A stretch of 27,318 bases of DNA from Firmicutes bacterium UBA6418 (GCA_002439735.1 DJPG01000017.1:1-27318), one strand, 5' to 3'; shown: positions 1-8,281, counted from the stretch's first letter. The notes: generated by a model from the letters alone, not told the origin. Translations and numbers: made by a program.

Positions 1-605
1 CTCTCCGGTTCATTATCAATGCTAAGACTCATATTTTCAGAAACAGGTGATTGACCGTAATAGATAATGTTTCCGTTTTCAATATCTTCATACTCAATCT
101 CTTGTATGTCATTCTCTTGAAATGTGACCGTACGCACATATCCCTCCGGCACGGTCGGTTCTTTGAACACAAAGGCTTCTGCTGCGCCCGCCGGGTCCTC
201 AAGCTCGAAGGTCACATCCAATGTTCCCTGTTTCTCGTTGTTGGTTTCGTGCCAGATGATCGCGAAGCGGATCGCGCAGGCCGCCAGGGCCAGGATCAGG
301 GCGGCCGCCAGCGCTATGGCAACAGCGCGGCGCATGGTATGTCTGCCAAAGGTCACATACTGCACATTGCTGCCGGATTCTGCATCGCGGAGTTTGCGGC
401 TATGTTGCTGCCCTGCCTCTGCGCGCGCGGCTTCCCTTTTCGCCTTGCTGCGGATCCGATCAAAGTTTCGGATCATGCGTTTCATCCTGCGTTCGAATCG
501 CGGTGAAAAGGTATAGTCGTATTTCAGTTCGTCCGGATCCGGAATATCGGCATAGCGTTCTTCGAGCGCTTCTCTTAAGACTCTCTGAAATTCTGCTTCT
601 GTCAT
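1..605 (-). CDS. Anti-sigma factor-like single-pass membrane protein (partial, C-terminus outside window)
   Basis: The reading frame is open from its ATG to the window edge (201 codons), so the C-terminus is missing. The start overlaps the TGA of the sigma-factor gene (TGATG), implying translational coupling. The first ~90 residues are hydrophilic and Arg/Lys/Glu-rich, as expected for a cytoplasmic sigma-binding part. An Ala/Leu-rich membrane segment follows at about residues 98-118 (AVAIALAAALILALAACAIRF). After it comes an acidic domain, presumably extracytoplasmic, containing 'EPTVPEGYV'. This layout resembles the DUF4367-type proteins encoded next to ECF sigma factors in Clostridia. Inference: it holds the adjacent sigma factor inactive at the membrane. 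The family name is from memory and the missing C-terminus limits certainty; the role rests mainly on position and topology. Confidence 0.7.
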   Translation of the reverse strand, partial: MTEAEFQRVLREALEERYADIPDPDELKYDYTFSPRFERRMKRMIRNFDRIRSKAKREAARAEAGQQHSRKLRDAESGSNVQYVTFGRHTMRRAVAIALAAALILALAACAIRFAIIWHETNNEKQGTLDVTFELEDPAGAAEAFVFKEPTVPEGYVRTVTFQENDIQEIEYEDIENGNIIYYGQSPVSENMSLSIDNEPE

Positions 606-1183
606 CACGTTTCACCCTCTTTCATTTTGTTTCGGAACAGCACTCTGGCGCGCTGCAGCCGCTTTTTGGCTGCCTCGGTCGTAATGCCGCAGGCGATCGC
701 CACTTCGCGTACGCTGCAGCCGTGGACCGCGGACAGCAGCAATACGTCTGCCGCCCAATCCGGCAGACTTTGCGCGGTCTGTAGGATCTCCTTATGTAAT
801 ACCGCATCCGGTGTTTCGTCGAAACCGGAGGAGAGATTTTCCCACATGGACGCTGGCTGGTCTGTCTCATCGTCAGCCCTGCCGGGCATGCCATCTGCCT
901 GCATGCTGCGCAGTCGATTTTCTTTGGCAAGCAGGTTCCGTGCGGCGTTCCTAACGATAATAACCACGAAACGCTTCGTTTGGGGACAAAGGATTTCGCC
1001 GATCTTGTCAAAATTTTTGATGATACGCAAAAAAGACTCCTGCACGGCGTCCTCCGCCAGATGCCGATCCTGCAAAACGCGCAGCGCTTCCCAGTGCATG
1101 AGTCTGTGATAAGCTTCATATAATTGTCTGAATTTTTCTTTTTCTGTTACAGTGTCCAGAAGTTGTAAGTAAAACGGCAGCAT
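605..1183 (-). CDS. ECF-type RNA polymerase sigma factor
   Basis: A 192-residue sigma-70 family protein. Region 2 lies in the N-terminal third ('HLAEDAVQESFLRIIKNFDKI'-like, with the DAVQESF core-binding helix). Region 4 lies at the C-terminus, where 'CSVREVAIACGITTEAAKK' forms the helix-turn-helix that reads the -35 element. There is no region 1 or 3, as usual for ECF sigma factors. I chose the ATG at 1183 because an AGAGAG-like site lies about 8 bases upstream. An in-frame ATG at 1222 would add 13 residues but has only a very close, poor site. The gene follows the murE-like gene by 51 bases and overlaps the anti-sigma gene by one base. Inference: an envelope-responsive regulator, possibly autoregulated. 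Its target promoters are unknown. Confidence 0.88.
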   Translation of the reverse strand: MLPFYLQLLDTVTEKEKFRQLYEAYHRLMHWEALRVLQDRHLAEDAVQESFLRIIKNFDKIGEILCPQTKRFVVIIVRNAARNLLAKENRLRSMQADGMPGRADDETDQPASMWENLSSGFDETPDAVLHKEILQTAQSLPDWAADVLLLSAVHGCSVREVAIACGITTEAAKKRLQRARVLFRNKMKEGET

Positions 1184-1234
1184 TTGGATACTCTCTTTCG
1201 GGTCAGGCAGTACATGATGCATCCTGTCATTTCA

Positions 1235-2767
1235 TTAACGGGTATTCCGGTCTGTGATCCGCGGTGCATCCTGTTCTGCCAGATACTTCTGTACACGTTC
1301 GCCGTCGGTCGCGAATTCTACCAGCTGGGTTCCGCGTTTGACATAGGCGTCGGAGCCGCAGCCGGCCAGGATCAGCACGCAGTCGCCCAGCGCTTCTGCT
1401 TTGTCCAGCGCGGCGCGGACGGCCTCATCGCGGTCGGTGATGATCTGCGCCTTTTCCTTATGCGCAACGTGCGTGAGGATCTCCTCACAGATCTTGCGGA
1501 CATCTTCCTTGCCCGGGTCACGCTCGGTGATGACGATGAAATCCGCATTGGCATCGGCGATCTCTCCGGCTTCCTGCCTGCGGTTATAGGCCTTGCCGCC
1601 GACACAGCCGAACACAAAGCCGACCTTGCGCCGCGGGTAATGATGGTGGACATAGTCGAACAGCGCTTCATAGCTCATCTTGTTATGCGCGCAGTCCACG
1701 ATCACGTCCACATTGCGGTCAAGGGTATAGGTCTCCATGCGTCCGGCGACCTTCACGTGCGCAAGTCCCTCGCGGATCGTTTCCACCGGCACGCCAAGCT
1801 GTCGGCAAACCGCGATCGCCGCCAGCGCGTTGCTGCCGTTGTAGCCGCCGCCGATATTGACGCGGAAGCTCTCTTCTCTGCCGTCCACACCTGCCTTGAC
1901 CATGATATAGCCAGGTCCCTCTTCGACCGCGAGCCCCTGCACATCCGCCGCGCCGTCAAAGCCGAAAGTCACGGTCTTTTCACAGTTTGTCCGGGCTGCT
2001 TCCAGCACCCGCGGCAGATAGTTCTTGTCCATATCCAGATTGACGCAGGCGACGCGGCTGCGATCAAAGATCTTCAGCTTGGAGGTAAAATAGTCCTCCA
2101 TGTCGCGATGCTCCGCCTCCGAGATATGATCCTCGGAAATATTCAAAAACGCGCAGACCTCATAGTTCAGATCCGCCACGCGGTCGTATTTGAGTCCCTG
2201 CGACGAAACCTCCATCACCAGATAGCGGCAGTCGTTCCGCACACAGCCGTCGAGGATGCGGTGCAGCTCGATCGTTTCCGGCGTTGTCAGCTTCCGCGAT
2301 TTTTCACGATGCTCTCCGTCATAGGTATAGATGCCGGAGGAAAAACCGATCTCCCGACCGCGGTAAAGGTCCAGAACGGCTTTGATCATCGTCGCGGTCG
2401 TCGATTTCCCCTTGGTCCCGGTCAGGCCGATCAGCTTCAGGCCGTGATCCCAGCTGCGGTCAAAATAGAACGCGGAGATCTTGGAGATCGCGGCCCGCAT
2501 ATCGTTTACAAGCAGACACGGTACCTCCGGCCCCATGCCCAGATCACGCTCTGCCGCATAGCCGCAGGCACCCTTGGCGAGCGCGTCCGCAAGATACTCC
2601 GGCTTAAAGTTCGCGCCTTTACAAAGAAACAGCGTCCCCGGCTTGACCGTCAGCGAATTGTAAGAGACATCGCGGACTTCACGTTCGAAGTCAGCGGTAT
2701 CGGCGTTGCACGCCTCCAAAAGTCCCAGCTGCGCTAACATTTCTTTATATGCAAAAATCGTTTTCAT
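1235..2767 (-). CDS. murE: MurE-type UDP-MurNAc-tripeptide ligase, non-canonical amino-acid pocket
   Basis: A 510-residue Mur ligase of normal MurE length. The N-terminal UDP-MurNAc-binding domain covers ~1-105. The central ATPase domain carries the P-loop GTKGKST (117-123), and Lys230 in 'YFTSKLKIF' is the likely carbamylated lysine. The C-terminal domain starts near 340. MurE adds the third residue of the peptidoglycan stem peptide in the cytoplasm. In diaminopimelate-adding enzymes this residue is chosen by a DNPR motif; here the matching place reads RDPG (416-419). The usual GKGHE motif near the C-terminus reads GCGSD. The substrate is therefore probably not recognised in the standard way; lysine, ornithine or a paralogous role are all possible. 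The gene lies 51 bases before the ECF sigma gene. The family is certain; the symbol is used in the family sense only. Confidence 0.85.
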   Translation of the reverse strand: MKTIFAYKEMLAQLGLLEACNADTADFEREVRDVSYNSLTVKPGTLFLCKGANFKPEYLADALAKGACGYAAERDLGMGPEVPCLLVNDMRAAISKISAFYFDRSWDHGLKLIGLTGTKGKSTTATMIKAVLDLYRGREIGFSSGIYTYDGEHREKSRKLTTPETIELHRILDGCVRNDCRYLVMEVSSQGLKYDRVADLNYEVCAFLNISEDHISEAEHRDMEDYFTSKLKIFDRSRVACVNLDMDKNYLPRVLEAARTNCEKTVTFGFDGAADVQGLAVEEGPGYIMVKAGVDGREESFRVNIGGGYNGSNALAAIAVCRQLGVPVETIREGLAHVKVAGRMETYTLDRNVDVIVDCAHNKMSYEALFDYVHHHYPRRKVGFVFGCVGGKAYNRRQEAGEIADANADFIVITERDPGKEDVRKICEEILTHVAHKEKAQIITDRDEAVRAALDKAEALGDCVLILAGCGSDAYVKRGTQLVEFATDGERVQKYLAEQDAPRITDRNTR

Positions 2768-2815
2768 ACTCTTTTATCCTGTTTATCCTCTCTGGTTTTT
2801 CATTTTTTTCTATTC

Positions 2816-2986
2816 TTAGTCTATCACTGAATGCGGTGCTTCACAACCTAAAATTTCATACAAGATCCGGCAAACTTCCGGATCCGCGTCCGGTTCGGCG
2901 GCCAGCCTGCATAGTCCGATGGGTGAGCCGGCAGCCGCCCGGCCGCAGCGCAGGTGCACAAGCAGCCGCACTGGCGCTGCGGTCAT
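2816..2986 (-). CDS. Possible small ORF, 56 residues, unknown function
   Basis: A weakly supported frame between the ATPase gene and murE. It starts 16 bases after the ATPase stop, with a GAGCGAGG stretch about 11 bases upstream that could act as a ribosome binding site. It ends 48 bases before the murE start. The product would begin MTAAPVRLLVHL and continue with a Cys-containing, moderately acidic C-terminal half that reads like a real protein ('DADPEVCRILYEILGCE'). An in-frame ATG at 3025 would overlap the ATPase gene. I recognise no family. The stretch is otherwise empty, so this may simply be untranslated spacer. Confidence 0.25.
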   Translation of the reverse strand: MTAAPVRLLVHLRCGRAAAGSPIGLCRLAAEPDADPEVCRILYEILGCEAPHSVID

Positions 2987-3002
2987 CGAGCGGACGCCTC
3001 GC

Positions 3003-4127
3003 TCAGCGGACTTCTTGCTGCGCAAGTTCTTCGATCGTGCGCTGCATCAACTGATTGATCTCCGTAAAATTCATATTCGGAACATACAGGCTCTCCACCT
3101 GCATATGCGCGTTTTTTGCTTTTTCCAGAGCCGCCGCGGCCTTGTCGAGCAGGATATCGAACTCTTCCAGAAGCGACGCGACAAACTCGGCGCTCTGCGC
3201 GAGGATCAGGCTGTTCATGTAGTCGCTGACATCCAGCAGAATGATCTCCCTGTTCTTGCCGTCGTCCTCAAGGATCTCCCACGGTTCGATATCGTGATAT
3301 TCGTTGACCGTCACAAACGCCGTCTTTAACTGCGGGATCACCAGATGATCGATTTTTTCGTCCGGACACAGCGGACAGTAAAAGCTTTCAATATCGATGC
3401 CGCGATAGATCGCCCCCTCGCGCAGCACCGACATGAAGCCGGAATTCACGTAGCCGACCGGTACGCTGATCAGATAGATCCGCTCCATGTCCGCAAGCAG
3501 ACTCGGCAGATAGTTTACCGTTCCGCTTGCCGTGATCGCGCTGGCAAAGAACCGTTTTTCCCGTCCGGGCGCGAGACAGATCTCACGGCCCTGATATTCC
3601 CGGCCGACAATGTCCGCCACGACCCGATAGACCTCACTGTGGCTGACCGCGCGGTTGTAGACCTCCTCCAGACTCCGGAATACACTTTTGGCGGCGCTTA
3701 AGTAATTGTAGGCGATCCGGTACCAGCGGGAGCATTCCTCATTTCGGTCGATGATCTCCTCCTTGTTCAGCAAGATACCGTCTTCATTCCAGAATTCTCC
3801 CAGATTGATGATCTTGTCGACCGCCCCCGGCGTGACCGGATCCGTAGTATGCGGACTGGTCCCGTCGATGACCGCGATCCTGCGCTTTCGCAGCACAACG
3901 CCGTCAAGCGAGTTTTCGTCGGCGGAACAGTGCAGATAGTCGATATCCTCGTCCAGGTCGGCAAACGCCTCGCCGATCCGCTTCATGAAAGTGGACTTAC
4001 CGGTGCCCGGCCCGCCCTTCATGCAGATAATCTTGTTTGCCTCCCGCTGTCCCAGGATGTGTTTATAATAAGAGAAAAATCCCAGCGGCGTGTTATTGCC
4101 CGGGAAATAATGTCGTTCCAAAGACAA
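3003..4127 (-). CDS. Two-domain P-loop ATPase of the PRK06851 type, second nucleotide site degenerate
   Basis: A 374-residue protein with a clear Walker A, GGPGTGKST (38-46), followed by 'YLHCSADENSLDGVVL' and 'RIAVIDGTSPH'. The second half repeats this plan: 'SAITASGTVNYLPSL' (196-210), then a segment where a P-loop should be ('ISVPVGYVNSGF', 220-231), then 'FYCPLCPDEKIDHLVI' and 'TAFVTVNEYHDIEP'. The protein is thus an internal duplication whose second P-loop has lost its Gly-Lys-Ser/Thr. The family is known to me only as a conserved clostridial ATPase without assigned function. The start is TTG, supported by a perfect AGGAGG 7 bases upstream. It is the first gene after the LysR terminator and may head a unit running into murE. 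Confidence 0.72.
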   Translation of the reverse strand: MSLERHYFPGNNTPLGFFSYYKHILGQREANKIICMKGGPGTGKSTFMKRIGEAFADLDEDIDYLHCSADENSLDGVVLRKRRIAVIDGTSPHTTDPVTPGAVDKIINLGEFWNEDGILLNKEEIIDRNEECSRWYRIAYNYLSAAKSVFRSLEEVYNRAVSHSEVYRVVADIVGREYQGREICLAPGREKRFFASAITASGTVNYLPSLLADMERIYLISVPVGYVNSGFMSVLREGAIYRGIDIESFYCPLCPDEKIDHLVIPQLKTAFVTVNEYHDIEPWEILEDDGKNREIILLDVSDYMNSLILAQSAEFVASLLEEFDILLDKAAAALEKAKNAHMQVESLYVPNMNFTEINQLMQRTIEELAQQEVR

Positions 4128-4192
4128 AGTTTTACCTCCTTACATGATGAGATACTTCATACTATGCCGGAGCCCCTGTCCTCGTTCGTATC

Positions 4193-4221
4193 AAAAAAAG
4201 AGCCCCTTGCGAGGCTCTTTT
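4193..4221 (-). terminator. Intrinsic terminator after the LysR gene
   Basis: A perfect 9-base stem (AAAAGAGCC at 4196-4204 with GGCTCTTTT at 4213-4221) closes an 8-base loop. Read on the minus strand it is followed by a run of seven T (4193-4199). It lies about 50 bases after the LysR stop codon and separates that operon from the ATPase/murE unit. Confidence 0.85.
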
Positions 4222-4271
4222 GCATATAGATGCATCGATTCTGTGCGGAAAGTTTCATGAGGAAGAAAGGT

Positions 4272-5240
4272 TTACGGCTTTGCGCGATCGTATTCTTCCT
4301 TTAAGCTCTCATCCGCGTTTCGGTAGATTTTCGTTAAAAAACTTAGATACACTCTCTCATCCTCCGTAAGGACTCTGTTTTTATGGTGTACATACGCGGA
4401 TTTGATCGTATAAGGATAATGATTGACCGGAATGCATATGGTGCTCTGCGACGCTAACAGTCTGCATTTGGCGTTGTTTCCGATATAGTAACTGTCCGTG
4501 TTGATAATGAAAGAACGTAAAACGCCCCGGCTGTTTGTGACCACACGCTTTCGGTCAAGTTCCCAGTTGTACTTATCCGCATTGACACAGTAGTTGATCC
4601 CTGTGAAATTCTCGTCCGAAAAGCACACGTGTACATAAGGCTCCAGCTCGCTCAGATCAACCCCCGCCTTCTCTGCCAGCGGATGTCCCTTGCGTACCTG
4701 AATGCAGAACGGGCTGTCACTGACGATGACACAGGTCAGATTGTATTCCTGCAGCTTGCGGAGTATCTCATCTTCTTTTCCGCTTACATAATCGATGATG
4801 CCCAGATCGATCGTCCCGTATGCGACTTGTTCGATAATATCATCCAGCGGTTCTTCATTAAATACCAAGTTCAAATTCTGCGCCTGTGTGCATCTATAAT
4901 TGTAGTATTCAATAAAAGCCTCGACAGCGGGCGTTGTACGATGGGCGCCTACGATCAGCGTGTTGCCTTCGCTTTGCGGAAACAGAGACTGAAAGTAATC
5001 ATTTTCAAACTTATCCAGCTCAGCGATCATGCTTTTTGCCCTGTTCAAAAATTTCTCTCCCTCATATGTGATCTCCACGCCCTTGTTGGTTCTGTGAAAG
5101 ATCGTGATCCCGATATCCTTCTCTGTATTCTGCAATACTCTGGACAATGCGGATTGTGAGATAAAGAGCTCCTTCGCAGCCTTGCTGATAGACTTATGCT
5201 CCCCGATTGCGAGCAAATAACGTAAATATTCTGTGTTCAT
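4272..5240 (-). CDS. LysR-family transcriptional regulator
   Basis: A 322-residue protein with the LysR plan. The N-terminal winged helix-turn-helix spans ~1-60 ('HKSISKAAKELFISQSALS', then 'GITIFHRTNKGVEITYEGE'), a linker helix follows, and a type-2 periplasmic-binding-protein-like effector domain runs from ~93 to 300. The start is supported by AGGAG eight bases upstream. It is the last gene after D-aminoacylase and the DUF819 permease on the same strand, with a 108-base gap holding a possible promoter of its own. Inference: it senses a substrate or product of that pathway and controls the operon, perhaps through the inverted repeat at 8250-8281. The effector is unknown; acylated D-amino acids are a guess from context. 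Confidence 0.9.
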   Translation of the reverse strand: MNTEYLRYLLAIGEHKSISKAAKELFISQSALSRVLQNTEKDIGITIFHRTNKGVEITYEGEKFLNRAKSMIAELDKFENDYFQSLFPQSEGNTLIVGAHRTTPAVEAFIEYYNYRCTQAQNLNLVFNEEPLDDIIEQVAYGTIDLGIIDYVSGKEDEILRKLQEYNLTCVIVSDSPFCIQVRKGHPLAEKAGVDLSELEPYVHVCFSDENFTGINYCVNADKYNWELDRKRVVTNSRGVLRSFIINTDSYYIGNNAKCRLLASQSTICIPVNHYPYTIKSAYVHHKNRVLTEDERVYLSFLTKIYRNADESLKEEYDRAKP

Positions 5241-5288
5241 GTCGTCTCTCCTGTGCTGTCTTATCTTGCTGATCGCTGTATAAGGGCT

Positions 5289-5317
5289 ATTCTATCATAA
5301 AAATCTTTTTTTGTCCT
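5289..5317 (-). promoter_or_regulatory. Candidate promoter for the LysR gene
   Basis: On the minus strand, AGGACA (5312-5317) and TAGAAT (5289-5294) are separated by exactly 17 bases. The -10 element matches consensus at 5 of 6 positions; the -35 is weaker. It sits between the permease stop and the LysR start, so the regulator may be expressed apart from the upstream genes. Confidence 0.4.
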
Positions 5318-5348
5318 ACCTTATGGCCAAAATCAACATGTATACATA

Positions 5349-6563
5349 TTACAATAAGCTTACGCAGCCGAGAAGATTGCCGACAAAAATACCGAAATAA
5401 TTGCCGACAATGTAGCCCCACAATCCGACTAAGATGCCCGGAATGACAAGTTCGCTCCAGTTGAACGCGATCGTTACAGCCGCTGCAGTCGGAGGTCCTC
5501 CGATCGTTGCGGTAGCGGCGCAGACAGCTTCCTCCCAGGTACCTTTGACGAGCTTGGCACCGAGGATGGAAAGTCCGAGGTTGAAGATCAGGACTAGGAT
5601 CAGAATGATCAGCGAAGCTGCCGAACCTTTGATGATCTCTATGACATTACCGGATGCGCCGATGGTAAAGAACCAGGCAAGCAGGCCGATGTTTCCCAGT
5701 TCCATCGCGCCCTTGATATTGCCGAAGAACTTACTGAACACGGTCGCCAGGATCACGGTGACCAAAGTCATGATCAAGTAAATGCTGCCGAAGGATTGCG
5801 CGATGAACGTCGGCGGATCCAGAGAAAGCACCCAGTTGGAGATCAGTCCGCTGACGCCGACGATTGCGAAAGTCGAGGCAAGCGCGATCGCGATGTCTTT
5901 TAAACCGACTTCTTTACCGCCCCAGAACAAGGCTGCTTCGGTTTTGCCCTCTGCCGCTAGGTCTTCTCCTCTGCTCAGCGCTTCGACCTTTTCGCTGTAA
6001 GGCCGCGGAAGGAACTTTTTGATAAAGCGTGTATTGTGCAGAAGCTTGAATACTAGGATCATCAGTCCGCAGAAGAAGTTTCCGACAACAAGATAAGAAT
6101 CCAGCATGCCTTCCGGCACCGCAAAGATATTGTTCATGGCTACGCAGTTCACCGTACCGCCAACAGCTGCCGCAGCAATGATCGTACTCAGATATTCCGT
6201 CCCGCTTACATTTTGCAGAATCACATATCCGAGCAGTGCGCCGATAACGGAGCCAACCGCTGCAATATGGAAGATGATAAACAATCTTCCGGATTCCTTA
6301 AAGATCTGTTTCAGATTACATTTGAACAGGAATAACGGAATTGCACAGGGCAGCAGTACGGAACCGATCGAAGTGAAGGTTGCACTCGAATACGGCACCA
6401 GGTGAATATTTGAGAATAAGAGCCCTGCGAACAATACAATTACGATCGAGCCTATCGCTGCTGCCCAGCGATACCTCTGCTCCAGCACTACCGCGATCGC
6501 AACCGTGATCAGTACTACAGCCCATAGTAAGATACTCTGGTCTTCTGTGATAAATGATGTCAT
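5349..6563 (-). CDS. DUF819 family membrane protein (YjcL-like putative permease)
   Basis: A 404-residue, very hydrophobic protein with roughly ten or eleven membrane helices and one central cytoplasmic stretch (about 185-215) rich in Glu/Lys. The repeated small-residue signatures 'AAAAVGGTVNCVAMN' and 'ATATIGGPPTAAAV' are typical of DUF819/YjcL proteins; they occur once in each half, suggesting an inverted-repeat transporter fold. Translation starts at an ATG preceded by a perfect AGGAGG at 9 bases. The gene follows D-aminoacylase by 29 bases and precedes the LysR gene. Inference: it moves the D-aminoacylase substrate or product across the membrane. I know of no well-established substrate for the family, so the transport role rests on topology and context. 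Confidence 0.85.
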   Translation of the reverse strand: MTSFITEDQSILLWAVVLITVAIAVVLEQRYRWAAAIGSIVIVLFAGLLFSNIHLVPYSSATFTSIGSVLLPCAIPLFLFKCNLKQIFKESGRLFIIFHIAAVGSVIGALLGYVILQNVSGTEYLSTIIAAAAVGGTVNCVAMNNIFAVPEGMLDSYLVVGNFFCGLMILVFKLLHNTRFIKKFLPRPYSEKVEALSRGEDLAAEGKTEAALFWGGKEVGLKDIAIALASTFAIVGVSGLISNWVLSLDPPTFIAQSFGSIYLIMTLVTVILATVFSKFFGNIKGAMELGNIGLLAWFFTIGASGNVIEIIKGSAASLIILILVLIFNLGLSILGAKLVKGTWEEAVCAATATIGGPPTAAAVTIAFNWSELVIPGILVGLWGYIVGNYFGIFVGNLLGCVSLL

Positions 6564-6592
6564 TTTTTTGTCCTCCTTTGAAGTAAGTCTGT

Positions 6593-8200
6593 TTATCTTC
6601 TGCCTTTATGTCTGAGCAGCCGGCCCGGATATATGCCTGTCATTTGCTTGTCGTGATAAACGATCTGTCCGTTTACAAAGACAGACTCGATGCCTTCACA
6701 TTTTGCATCCCCATGCTTGTAATCCGCGGTATCTTTCAGCTTCTCGTAATCCATCAATACAAGATCCGCATCCCAGCCTTCTTTGATCGCGCCCTTGTTC
6801 TCAAGGAAAGTTCGCTGTGCCGGCAAGAGCGTGATCTTATGGATCATCTCTTCCAAAGACACGATTTTTGTTTCTTTGACAAAATGATTGATCGCGCGCG
6901 GGAATGCAGCCCATGCTCTCGGATGGGATTTTTGCCCCTTGAAAGAATACAGACCGTCGGTTCCGACGACCGTATTCTCATTCTGAAAGATCCTGCACAG
7001 ATCCTCGTCACACATGGAGAAATAGATTGCTGAGCCGACGCAATGGTTTGCGGCGAGCATATCAAATAACTGTTCAAATGGATCCTTACCCTCGCGTGCA
7101 GCTGCCTCTGCGATAGTCAGGCCTTCGTACTGCGGTGTCTCTTTCAACGCAGCGATTTGAATGTTCTCAAAACCGCCGCAGTTGATATATTGATTTTCAA
7201 AGTCCGTATCGGGATCTTCGATATCCCGCCTGATCTGTTCTCTTACTTTCGGATCTCTCAGCATCTCTGTCAAACCGTCAAGATTGCTTCCGAAATACTT
7301 TGGCGGTATGATCGCGTTGATACTCGTCATCGAAGCAAGATACGGATATTCATCGATCGTCACCGATTGTCCGCTAGCAACGGCTTCCTCAATAAGCGCC
7401 AGCGTTTGTTTGCTCAATCCCCAGTATGGTCTGCCCTGCACCTTGTGATGCGAGATCATGACCGGAATGTTTGCTTCTCTTCCGACGCGCAGTGTTTCCT
7501 CCACACTCTTGACAACGTCTTTCGACTCATTTCGCATATGTGTCGCATAGACTCCGCCGTATTCGGCCACGACCTTGCAAAGCTCGATGATCTCTTCGGT
7601 GTCCGAGAAACAGCTTGGAGAATAAATCAGTCCGGAGCTCATGCCGAGTGCGCCATGCTCCATCGCTTCTCGGACGTAGGTTTTCATCTGCGCAAGCTCT
7701 GCTTGCGTGCATTTCCGGTTCTGATAGCCCATAACTGCCATCCTCAAGCTTCCGTGCCCGATCAGCTGTTTTGCGTTTGCAGCCAGCTCGACTTTCTTGT
7801 CCAGATAATCTGCGTATTTTTGAAACGAAGTGAATGTGTTGTACTCGTCAGGAAAACATCCGCATATCAGGTCAAGCAGCTTTTTCAGCTCGTCCGCGTG
7901 CTCCGGTATGACCGGAAACATTGCGGAACCACACTGTCCTGTGATCTCCGTCGTAATGCCCTGATTGATTTTGCATTCTCTTCCAAAATCTGTTCCAAAA
8001 ACACCATCCCCGTGGGAATGTGCGTCAATAAACCCCGGTGTTACATAGAGTCCTGTCCCGTCGATGACTTTTTTTGCTGCAGTTTCTTCTGTCATGCCAT
8101 GCAGGAGGATCTTACCGTTCCGGATTCCGACATTCCCTTTGTAAGCCGGTGCTTTTGTCCCGTCTATGATTTCTGCATTTTTGATCAGGATATCGATCAT
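6593..8200 (-). CDS. N-acyl-D-amino-acid deacylase (D-aminoacylase), amidohydrolase superfamily
   Basis: A 535-residue metal-dependent hydrolase. The N-terminal small beta domain ('MIDILIKNAEIIDG') leads into 'TPGFIDAHSHGD' with metal ligands His61 and His63. Cys90 in 'GQCG' matches the bridging cysteine special to D-aminoacylases. 'ATHMRNES' and 'MISHHKVQG' supply later metal histidines, and 'VGTDG' the catalytic Asp. D-aminoacylases release D-amino acids from N-acyl forms; some relatives act on dipeptides or N-acylated glutamate, so the exact substrate is open. I place the start at 8200 because AAGAGGTG lies 7 bases upstream; an ATG at 8236 would add a Lys-rich 12-residue leader without such a site. 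It is the first gene of the operon with the DUF819 permease and LysR regulator. Confidence 0.88.
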   Translation of the reverse strand: MIDILIKNAEIIDGTKAPAYKGNVGIRNGKILLHGMTEETAAKKVIDGTGLYVTPGFIDAHSHGDGVFGTDFGRECKINQGITTEITGQCGSAMFPVIPEHADELKKLLDLICGCFPDEYNTFTSFQKYADYLDKKVELAANAKQLIGHGSLRMAVMGYQNRKCTQAELAQMKTYVREAMEHGALGMSSGLIYSPSCFSDTEEIIELCKVVAEYGGVYATHMRNESKDVVKSVEETLRVGREANIPVMISHHKVQGRPYWGLSKQTLALIEEAVASGQSVTIDEYPYLASMTSINAIIPPKYFGSNLDGLTEMLRDPKVREQIRRDIEDPDTDFENQYINCGGFENIQIAALKETPQYEGLTIAEAAAREGKDPFEQLFDMLAANHCVGSAIYFSMCDEDLCRIFQNENTVVGTDGLYSFKGQKSHPRAWAAFPRAINHFVKETKIVSLEEMIHKITLLPAQRTFLENKGAIKEGWDADLVLMDYEKLKDTADYKHGDAKCEGIESVFVNGQIVYHDKQMTGIYPGRLLRHKGRR

Positions 8201-8249
8201 GTTTACACCTCTTTTCTTTTTTGTTTTTTTACACAACGAATTTTGAATT

Positions 8250-8281
8250 AAATTGTGCGTGTATTTATTTTAGCACAATTT
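8250..8281. promoter_or_regulatory. Inverted repeat upstream of the D-aminoacylase operon (candidate operator)
   Basis: AAATTGTGC (8250-8258) and GCACAATTT (8273-8281) form a perfect 9-base inverted repeat with a 14-base AT-rich centre, about 50 bases upstream of the D-aminoacylase start. The spacing and dyad suit a dimeric regulator such as the LysR protein of this operon. A minus-strand TAAAAT overlaps its distal arm and centre and could be a -10 element. The rest of 8201-8406 shows no gene. Confidence 0.4.

Noticed and set aside
1184..2737. A 517-codon open frame on the plus strand
   Set aside because: It lies antisense to the clearly conserved murE-like gene, has no family likeness, and reads as His/Arg/Asp-rich noise produced by the codon bias of the real gene.
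7157..8251. A 364-codon plus-strand frame
   Set aside because: It is antisense to the D-aminoacylase, whose catalytic motifs are all in place; no ribosome binding site and no recognisable domain.
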